From assembly GCA_039795165.1 (NCBI GenBank), contig JBDKER010000018.1, positions 23,188 through 87,187 on the forward strand: 64,000 bases of DNA, written 5' to 3'. Each line of letters starts with the position of its first letter. The first letter of the stretch is position 1. Under the pieces are notes generated by a model, which ran no database searches, was not told the DNA's origin, and saw only the letters and a list, made by a program, of their open reading frames with translations. This stretch comes from V1-33 sp039795165 (lineage in GTDB: Bacteria; Verrucomicrobiota; Verrucomicrobiia; Verrucomicrobiales; V1-33). Shown here piece by piece: positions 35,196 to 44,800 of the stretch. The position numbers and the translations under genes were made by a program.

Positions 35196-35306
35196 CCTTG
35201 ATGGCCGGCTGAAGCCAGGGCCTTGATGGCCGGCTGAAGCCAGGGCCTTGATGGCCGGCTGAAGCCAGGGCCTTGATGGCCGGCTGAAGCCAGGGCCCTG
35301 ATGGCC
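35196..35306. repeat. 25-bp tandem repeat, four full copies plus a partial fifth
   Basis: The unit begins CCTTGATGGCCGGCTGAAGC and has copies at 35196, 35221, 35246 and 35271, all identical; a fifth partial copy starts at 35296 with one change (CCCTG). Each unit contains GGCC-TTGAT-GGCC. The array sits in the 3' untranslated part of the EF-hand gene, 7 bp past its stop codon. Confidence 0.93.
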
Positions 35307-35312
35307 TTGGGT

Positions 35313-35711
35313 TTACTTGGCTTCGGCGGCTGGGGCGTCGGCCTTGGGGGCTTCGGCTTTCGGGGCTTCGCCTTCTGGTTTCGGGCCGCCTGGCTTTTTG
35401 GGGCCGCGGGTTTTGAATTCTTCGAGGGTGAGTTTGCCGTCGCTGTCCTTGTCGAGGCGTTTGAACATTTCTTCGGCCTTGGTGGCGTCTTTTTTGCCTT
35501 GGGGACCGGCTTTGAATTCGTCGAGGGAGACCGAGCTATCGGCGTTGGTGTCGAGTTTCTTGAATTGGGCTTCCGGGTTGGGGCGCTGGCCTTTGCCTGC
35601 TCCGGGTCCTTTGCCTGCGCCGGGTCCGCGGCCGGGTTTACCGGGTTTTCCTTCGGCTTGGGCGAAGGCGAGGGCAGGGACGACGAGGAGGGCGAGGAGG
35701 ATGGATTTCAT
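35313..35711 (-). CDS. Secreted EF-hand calcium-binding protein
   Basis: A 132-residue exported protein. The signal peptide MKSILLALLVVPALAFA is followed by a Gly/Pro/Lys-rich spacer (GPGAGKGPGAGKG) and two EF-hand loops: D54-E65 (DTNADSSVSLDE) and D87-E98 (DKDSDGKLTLEE). The tail from 103 is rich in Lys, Pro, Ala and Glu. Such small EF-hand proteins are common and mostly uncharacterised in PVC bacteria. The gene lies between a 25-bp repeat array and the giant TPR gene. Confidence 0.82.
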   Translation of the reverse strand: MKSILLALLVVPALAFAQAEGKPGKPGRGPGAGKGPGAGKGQRPNPEAQFKKLDTNADSSVSLDEFKAGPQGKKDATKAEEMFKRLDKDSDGKLTLEEFKTRGPKKPGGPKPEGEAPKAEAPKADAPAAEAK

Positions 35712-35862
35712 GAGGTGGAGGGAGATGGTGATCTCTGGTTCAGGGGTAGTTGTGTATATTGCTGATGGGGTTGGGCTGTGTTCAGCGTCCCCAATGTTCA
35801 TGGCGACGCAGGGGGGTGTCCCGTTACACGTGATTGCGGAAAATCGTGATTCTGCCGGGTTT

Positions 35863-38800
35863 TCACTGGGCCGCGGTGATGGCTTCGCGGAAGGATTCGG
35901 GGAACTGGGACCATGCGTCGCCGAGTGCGGTGGTGGTGGTTTTGGTGTCGATGGACTTGCCGGCGTCCGTGGGGTTGGCGAAGTCATTGGCCGCGAGGGT
36001 GAGGCTGAGGTGGCCTGATTTGATGCCTTGGGGTGACTGGCAGAGGGCGACGGTGAGGACATTGTCCGTGGCGACATCCGGTTTCCATGAGGTGGTGACG
36101 GTGGAGACGCGGGATTTGCGGATCGTGGGGGTGAGGGAGCCGGGTGGGAGGTCGACGCGGTGGATGGGGTTGCCATTGAGCCAGATGGCGCAGGCGTCGT
36201 CGGCGGAGATGGTGGCGACGAGGCTACGGACGGTGGCGGGATCGGCTTTGAAGCGGAAGCGGAACCAGCGGAGGCTAGCTGGGGTGAGGGCCGACGTGAT
36301 GGCGGGGGCACCGGGAAGTGATCCCCAGCCGGCAGGTCCGGTGGTGCGTGGCCATGAGGAATCGTCGAAGTCCGGGCGGATGGCATCGGCTTCCGAAGGG
36401 ATCGAATTATCCGGGTTGGTGGAGGCCTCCGATTTGAGGGTGATGAGTTCGACGGGGGCGGCGGGGTCGTGCGCGGCGATGCGGGCGGTGCGGAGTTCGG
36501 CTGTGATGCTGGCGAGGAGGGCGGCGGTTTCGGCATTGGGGGAACGCGAGCCGAGGCGGCTGGCGATGGACCATGCCATCGAGAGCGAGGTTGCGGCGTC
36601 GCTGTGTTTGCCGAGTCGGGTCTGGGCTTTGGCGGCCGTTTCGAAGGCGACGGCGGCGGTTTTCCAGAGTGCGAGGTCGTCCGGGGCCTTGGCGAGGCTT
36701 TCGGCGACTGGAGCGAGGGCGGCGCGGAGGCCTCCGGTGGTGAAGGCGACCTGCTGGGCGAGGGCGGCCTTGAGGTTGGAGATGCGGTTGCGGGTGGCTT
36801 CCGGGACCGAGGCTTCCGCGAGGGTGGCGTCCGGCAGAGAAGCGAGGGCTGCGAGGGCGTCGTCGAACTTCGTGGCACGGTCGAGGATTTCGGCCCGGGC
36901 GAGAGTGAGGGCGGCGGTGGCCGATGGAGAATCCTGGGGGGCGGCCGACTGGGCTTTGGCGAGGGCAGCGAGGGCGTCGTCTGTTTTTCCGGCATCGGCC
37001 ATGAGGACCGCGAGTTCCATGGCGGTGCGGCCATGGCGCGGGTAGGTTTCCATGAGGCCGGGGCTGGCGGTGACGAGGTCGGCCGCCGTGAAGATCCCGG
37101 CGGTGACGAGCGGGGCGAACCATGGCGATTCCGCCTTGTCCGGGCCGGGCCATGCGATGGGTTGGTCGAGTGTGCGGAGGAAGAGGGAGGTCTGCGGGAC
37201 CTTGGTATCCTCGGCGATGCTGGGCCATGTGGCGAGGGCAGCCGTGAAATCGTTCGGCAGGTTGAGCGATTCGAGGGCGCGGGCGAGGCCGGTGCGGATG
37301 CGTTTCGGGGTGGAGGCGGCTTCTGCGGCGAATTCGTCCATGCGGTCGTCGGCGGCGTGCTGGAGCATCGAGCGGAGGAGGCGGCGGCCGAGTGGGGTTT
37401 CGAAGGATCCCTGGTTTTCCTCTACGAGGGCGACGGCGCGCCATGCCTTGCGGAGGCGGCTTCGTCCGGCGGCGTCGGCGGATTTCCAGAAGGTGGGAGA
37501 GGCCTTTTCGCAGGCTGGGTAGATGGCGCGGATGGCTTCGCGGAGGTAGCCCGACTGACGGCTGGCGGCATTGGCTCCGATTTGTTCCATGGTGGTGCAG
37601 AGGGCGTCGAGGTCGCCTTTTTCGAGCCGGCCATTGAGGCTGGCGGTGAAGAGGCGGATGCGGCGGCTGCGCTGCTGGGATTCCTCGACCTGGGAGATGG
37701 TGCCGAGGGTTTGCTGGGCGGCCCATGCATCGATCTGTGGGGCGACGAGCGTGATGGCTTCCGGTTCTTCGAGGAAGATGCCGAGGCAGCGTTCGAGGGC
37801 GAGCGGGTTGCGGAAGGTGGCCGGCATGCGGGCGGCGAGTTCGCGCAGGCGTTCCTTGCGGGTGGGAGGTTTCTCCGGGGTGGTGACCGAGGCCAGGGAG
37901 GGATCGTCCGGGATGCTGGCGAGGACGGTGGCGGCGGAGAAGCGTTCGTCTTCCGAGTCGAATCCCGCGAGGAATTCCGCGCGGGCTTTTTCCTGATCTG
38001 GGAGCCATGTGGCGGAGTTCTGGCGTGGGGTGCTGAAGAGTTCCTCGCCGCCCGAGCGGAAGATGCGGCGGGCCAGTTCGTGGCGGCCCGAGGTGACGAA
38101 GCGGTGGAGCCAGCCACTGTCGGCGATGCCGCGGGCTGAGGTCATCAGTTTCGTGAGGGTGGCATCGTCGTTGAGGCGGAGGGCGATGGGGACGATGTGG
38201 CGGAGGATTTCGGGGTCGCCTGGCTGTGGTCCGCGGTAATTGAACGATCCGCGCGGGTTCTGGCGGGCGGCGGTGGCGCGGGACCATCCCGAGAGGAGGG
38301 ATTCGGCGAGGGGGCGGTCCGTTTCCGAGAATTCGGCTGAGCCTGAGGATTCGAGGAAGGCGCTGAGGATGGTGGTGGTGTGGCTGGAAGTGACGGGCAC
38401 CTGCTGCTGCCATGCCGAGGCGAGGAGGGAGGCGAGGTGGCGGTGGAGGTCCGGGGAGCCTGGGTGGGTGGTGGTGCCGTTGCGTTTTTCGAGGAGGGCC
38501 GGGGCGACGCTGAGGCGGACCGCGAGGGGAGCCGTGTCGCTGAGGAGCCATGGTTCCACGACGCTGAAGAGAGGATCCGTGTCGGCGGCGGGGAGGCTGC
38601 CGTCCTTTGGTTTGGCGCTCGCGAAGCGTTCCGCGGCATTGATGAGGGCCGCGACTGGCTGGTCCGGGTCGCTGCCGACGGCGCGTTCCGCGAGCAGTTT
38701 GCGGTCGGTTTCGTCATTCCGGTTCGGGATCTGGGCGAACGAAGCGACGAGCCCGGCCGAGAGGGCGGGGAGGTGTGGGCCTGCGGCTGCGGCGACTTGG

Positions 38801-41800
38801 GCCATGCGGTCCTTGTCGAAGCGGAGGATTTCCGGTTTTTCGCCTGGGACGGTGCTGGCGGCGAGGGTCTGGGCACCGGTGATGGCCGAGAGTTCCGGTC
38901 GCCATTCCACGGGGAATCCATCGGCTGGCGTGGTCGCGCCGAAGACGAACGAGAGGAAATTGAGAGCGGCGTCGCTGGAGGGCGACTGATTGCCCGACGT
39001 CTGGAGAGGCTGAGCGATCTGGGCGAGGGTGTAGCCGAGGACGCTCGAGCCGTCGCCGTAGTCGATCTGGGACGGGGCACCGGCCTTGCGGTTTTCCGAG
39101 ACGAGGGAGCGGGCGCGGAGGAAGACCGAGGTGGCGTCTGCTGGTTTCGAGCGAGCCAGTGGGTTGAGGAAGCGGACGATGCGGGTGCTCAGTTCGTGGT
39201 CGCCCGAGATCGGTTTTCCTGATTTGGCTGGAGAGGAGGGTTTGAGGAAGGCGGCGACGGCCTCGTCCATGTTGCCCGACAGGGTATCATTGGCCCATGT
39301 GGTGAGGGACGTGGCGTTTTCGTTGCCGCTGGCCGAGCTGAGGCGCTGATCGAGGATGAGGATCATGGCGGCGAGGTCGCGCTGGGAATCCTCCGGGAGT
39401 TTGCGGATGGCGTCGAGCTGGGCAGCGATGACCTTGCGGATGGCGTCGCCGGTTTCGGCGGAATTCTCGTGGGCGAGGGCGGCGTCGATCAGTTCCGTGC
39501 CGAAGGTGCGGGGGAGCGGGGCGAAGGCGTCGCGCAGTTTCGTGCGGGTTTCCTTGTTCTGGCTGGCGGCCTGGCTGAGGCCCGCGAGGACATCGACGGC
39601 GAGGCAGCGCTGATTGGTGACTGGGCCGGCGCAGGGCATGAACGCGTCGAGTGCACGGACCATCGTGGTGCGTCCGAGGGAGGTGGCCAGCTTATCGGCC
39701 GGCTGTCGGAAGAACGACTGGTCGGCGTAGGCGTTGCCGTAGTTGAAGAACTGGTCTTCGGTGGCCAGTTCGCCTGCCGGGCGCTGAAATTCGCGGACAT
39801 AGGTTTCGGCGGCTGGGAAGACGAGGTCGGGCGACTGCCATGCGGTGCGCATGAGGTTGAGCCACTGCATGATTCTGGCGTTCGGGGAACCGCTGGTGAA
39901 CGATCTCGGGTTATAGTTCTTCGCGAGGAACTCCTTCCGTTTGTCGGCGGGGCCTAGGAAGATAGCGGCGATTTCGCTGAAGAAGGCGTCGGTGGCTTCC
40001 GGACCCGAGCGGTCGAGGAGGCGTTTGGCGAACTGCATGACGTGCCAGAATTCCTGGCCGCCGTAGAAATTGCCTGAGTTCTGGCGGAGGCCTGCGAGAA
40101 TGACGGGGGCGAAGTCGGCGTCGAGGCTGCGGAGGTCGGCGACGTGGAAGACCGTGAGCCAGTGGAACTGGGGTTGACCGGGCTGCGAGACCTTCTGGCG
40201 TTTGCCTGCGAACTCGAGGGCAGCCTTGGGGAAATCGTCGGCGCTGCAGAAGTAGAGCGGCATCATTTCCTCGAGGTCGCGGGCGAGGCGGGATCGGCCC
40301 GTGCGGAGTTTCGGGAGGAGGTCGGCGGTGATTTTCTCCGGTTTATTTTCCTTCCATGCGCGTTCGAGGAGCCATTCTTCGGGGTCGGGCTGGCGGAGGG
40401 GTTGGGCGTCGCTGCGGGCGAACTGGAGGCTCATCTGGCGCTGGGATGGCAGGGAGCGTCGGCTGCTGCGTTCCAGTTCGAGGACAGATGCGGCCATCGT
40501 GTCGAGTTCCGCGGGTGGGTATTTTTCGGGGTCGGTGAGGGCGACGGCGGCGAAGCGCTGGAAGGCGCGGCGGGCGGTGGATTCGAGGGAGAGGAAGACG
40601 AGGGAAGCGCGGCGGTGGAGGGCGAGGCGTTGATTCTGGAGGTCGGCGCGCCGGGTGGCGGCTTCCGGGGTATCGTTGCCCATGAAGTTCGACTGTTTCT
40701 GCTGGTAGAGCGAGCCGATGTCGAGTTGGTCGCGGTTGGCCCAGCCCTGCTGGAGAGCGTAGTCGAAAGCGTTGAAGAGGGCGTCGGGATTGGCCTTTGC
40801 GAGGGTGTCGCGGTCCGCCTTTTCCATGGCGGAGAGGATCATTTCGAGGAGGCTGAAGCGTCCGGCGTGGGTTTCCGTGAGGTTGAGGATATTGGAGAGG
40901 CTGCTGCCGAGGGCGAGTAGCTGGGAAGCGTCTTCGTCCTTGAGGGAAGCGACCGCTTTTTCCGGGTCATCGGCGATGGAGGCGAGGAGGAGGCATTTGC
41001 GGATGCCGGCGTCCTTTGGTTTCGCGGCGAGGGCTTTTTCGTAGAGGTTGGCGGCCTTGCGGGGTTCGCCCATGATATCGAGGGCGGCGGCCCACTGGGC
41101 GGTGGCGTCCGGGGAAGCCTCCGGGCCGGGGTCGAGGCTGTCGGTCAGTTGGGGACCGAAGCCGTGGCGGTTGACGGTTTCGACCCATTCGCGGGCCTGG
41201 TAGCGGAGGGCATCGTTGCCTGACAGCCATGATTTGGCCATGGATTTGAGTTCGCGGCTGAGTTCGCGGAGGGCGTCCTCGCGTTTTCCTTTGGCGACGA
41301 GTTGGTCGACGCGGCTGGAGCGACCGCCGAGGTTGAGCATGCGGACGCCGGTGGACATGGTGGCGGCGGGGGAACCGGCGGACTGGGGGGATGCCTGGGC
41401 GGCGGCGGCCATGCGGTCGGCTTCGCTGTCCATGCCCAGTTGTTTCATGGCATCGGCCAGTTCCTGGCGCTGTCCGGCATTGGACGCTTCGCGGCGGAGG
41501 CGGAGGAGGGCTTCGCGGCCGCCTTCGAGGAGCGGGGAAGGCTGGGCGGTGGTGTCGGTTCCGCCCGGATTGGCTTCGAGCGACCATGCGACGAGGGATC
41601 CGTCGACGAGGCGGCGGAGGTCGCGTCCCATGGGGAGGGGCTGGGCGCGGCGGAGGAGAGATCCGGCGGATTCCCATTCTTGTTTTTCGGCGGCGCGGGA
41701 AGCGGCGAGGAGGAGGATTTCCAGCGGGGCGTCCTGAGGTTCGGCGGCTGCCTTGAGGGCTGCGTCGAGGGCATCCTCGTCCTCCATGCGGGAGAGCAGG

Positions 41801-44800
41801 AGGAGTTTGAGCGTGGGGTTTTTGACTGAGGGCAGGGCCGCCTTCAGTTTGTCTGTTTCCCATGCGAGGCGGGACCCATAGTAATTTTCCGCGCGGGAAT
41901 TGAGGAGCGAGAGAACGAGCGGGGAGAAATCCGGGAGTTTCTGCGGAGGGAACGTGAGGCTTTCGATGAGCGGGGGTCGGCCGCCCTGGATGGGGAAGGT
42001 GCGGGACGAGCGCTGGGGGTCGCTCTGGTGGGCTGCGATTTCATCTTCCATGAGGGAGATGAGCGGGGCGAGATTTTCCTCGCGCGAGAGCATGCCTGCG
42101 ATCTGGATGAAGACGTAGGGGGCCTGATATCCGCGGGGGTCGGCCTTGCGGTACCAGCCGGGGAGTTTGGCACGGAGGCGGTTGAAGGCGTCGCGGCTGG
42201 CGTCTGGGATGCCATCGGCGAGTTCGTTGTTCTGCTGGAGGAGGGCTGAGATGTTATTGAGAACAATGGGGGGAGGGGACTCGAGTTTTTCGAGGGCGGC
42301 GGCGGTTTCGAGCCATGCCTGCGAACCGTCCGGGGAATCGTCCGTGACGAGGCGGCAGGCGGCCAGCCATGCGAGTTCCGGGCGTTTTTCGCGCAGTCCG
42401 CGGTAGACGCGGAGGTTGGTGGCGGGGTCGTTAGTCTGCTGATTGCCCCAGAGGGCGGCGAGGGCGAGGAGGGATTCGTTTTCCGGTTCCTTGTCGATGC
42501 GTTCGGCGAGGTCGATCTGGCGGTCGAGGCGGTTGCCCTGAACCGATTCGATGATGAGGTCGGCTGAGGTGACGCCGGCGCTGCGGAGTTGTTCGGTGAG
42601 GGTGGCGCGGGTGGTTTCATCGCCCTGCTGGGCGAGGGTGGCGAGGTGGACGAGGGCGAACGAGCGCGTTTCGTCGCGCTTGGCCGGGATGGTGGGGCTG
42701 GAGCCGGCCGAAGTATTGCGGGAGGCGCGGTTGTTGCGGTATTGGTAGGCCTGGTAGGCGTAGGTGAGGCTGATGATGTCGACGACGTCGGCGGGGACGT
42801 ACGGGCGGAGGGAATCGAGGAAATCGCGCTGGGGATTAGCCGCCGTGGTGGATGTGCCCTGGGTGGGGAGGTCATCCTTGATGGAGAGGATGTGGAGGAA
42901 GGCCTTGGCGGCGGCGGCGGGCTGGTCTGATTCCTCGAGGGCGCAGCCGAGCAGGTAATGGAGGCGGTAGTCGGCGGGGAATTTCTGGAGTCGCGGTGAC
43001 AGGAAGGCGGCGGCTTCCTTCCAGAGTTCCTGATCGCAGAGGGCATCGGCGAGCGCTTCCAGCTGGCGGGCGTCGAAGTTGGCCGAGTTGGCGAGTTCCT
43101 CGAGGGCGGCCATGCCTTTGGGGGTGTCGCCTGAGGCGAAGTGGACGCGGGCGATGCGTTGGCGGACCTTGCCTGAGGGGTCGAGTGGTTCCGCTTCGCG
43201 CAGGGTTTCGAGGGCGCGTTTGAAGTCGCCTTCTGCTTCGGCGAGGCGGGCGATTTCGAGGAGGATGTCGAGGTCGCCGGCTTTGAGGCGGGCGGCATCG
43301 GCGAGGGCGGCGGTGCGGGCTTCGTAATTTTCGGCGACGCGGTGGATTTCCGCGAGAGAGAGGATGGGGAGGAGGGATGTGCGGTTGGCTTTGCGGCGTT
43401 CTTCGAATTGTTCGATGAGGTCGGGTAGTTTATCGGCGTCGCGGGCGGTTTCGGCGAGGGCGGCGGCCCAGCGGATTTTGGCCGAGAGTTCCTTGGCTTC
43501 CTCGTAGAGGAGGGTGTAGAGGCGGCTGGCGTCTGCGTATTTGCCTTCGGTGCGGTAGGCTTCGGCGAGCATGGCCTTGAGGTCCTCGTTGTCGTCGAAT
43601 TCCTGCGAGGCTTCGCGGAGCGAGCGGAGGGCTTCCTTGCTGTTGCCGAGGGCGAGGTGGAGAGATGCTTCCTTCTGCCATGGGAGGTTTGATCCGGGGG
43701 AGAGTTTTTTCCATTCCGGGATCCATGTGAGGGCGTCGGCGAGTTTTCCGGCGCGTTCGTAGAGTTCCGTGAGGCGCTGCACGTGGACGGACTTGCGGCC
43801 GCTGGGGGATTCCACGAGCCGTTTCATGCTGGCGGCGGCACCGGCGAGGTCGCCCCGCTGGGACTGGAGGCGGACGAGGATGGCGATGGCGAGTTCCGGG
43901 GCTTCGGTTTCGACCTCCTTGAGGGTGGCTTCCGAGGCGCGGGGGTCGCCGGTGCGGTCGAGCAATTCGGCGAGCAGGCATTTGTCCTGAGGCGAGGTTG
44001 CTTCAGTTCTGAGCTGGGCGAGGAGGGCCTCCGTCTGGCCGGCTTTTTCCGAGATGCGGAGGAGGACCGTCATGGCCGCCTCGAGATCGACGGGGTCGCT
44101 GGCGAGCGAGACGAGGGTGCGGGCCCATGGGACTGCCTGGGCGTGGCGGTCCGTGCGTTCGGCGGTTTCGCAGAGCTGGAGGAGGTAGAGAGGGTCCTTC
44201 GGGAATTCGGGCAGGCGTTCCGTGAGGAGGTCGGCGGCGAAGGTGAGTTCGTCGCGGGCGGCGGCGGAGCGTGCCACCGAGAGGACGCGGTTCTTGTCGG
44301 TTGAGCTGGCGAGTTTCCGCCAGACGGCGAAGGCGTCGTCCTTGTTGCCGGCTTTGTGGAGGGAAGTGGCGAGGGCGTCCTGGACGGCTTCGCTGTCCGG
44401 GAACTGGCTGGCGGCCTTGCGGAGGGTATCGAGGGAATCGGTGGTGAGCTGGAATCGTTCGAGCAGGCTGGCGGCGCGCAGCCATGCGGTTTCCGACTGA
44501 TCGCTTTTGTTCAGGAAGTCGGTGACGGCGGCTTTGGCATCGGGTTTCCGGTTGGCGGCATTGAGGAGGTCGGCGAGGCGGACGGTGAGTTCGAGGTCCT
44601 GCGGGTGGAGCCGGATGAGTTCGCGCAGCTGGCTGACGGCATCGTCCGATTTTCCGGCTTTGAGGAGGAGGTCGGTGAAGGCCTCGCGGACCTCGCGGTT
44701 GCCTGGGGTGCGGGCGAGCAGGTCGGTGAAGGTGGTGATGGCCTCGTCGGTGGCACCGGTTTCCACGAGGAGGGTGGCGAAGCGGCGGCGCAGGGTGGTG

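Larger units (their letters stand above)
34982..35312. other. Non-coding region with terminator and tandem repeats
   Basis: This 331-bp gap lies between the start of the LamG gene and the end of the EF-hand gene, both on the minus strand. It holds the presumed LamG promoter near 34990-35130, a terminator at 35137-35179 and four 25-bp tandem repeats at 35196-35306. No open frame with coding character was seen. Confidence 0.7.

Noticed and set aside
35196..35306. A CRISPR array
   Set aside because: Units are directly adjacent with no unique spacers and no cas genes are present; it is a simple tandem repeat.
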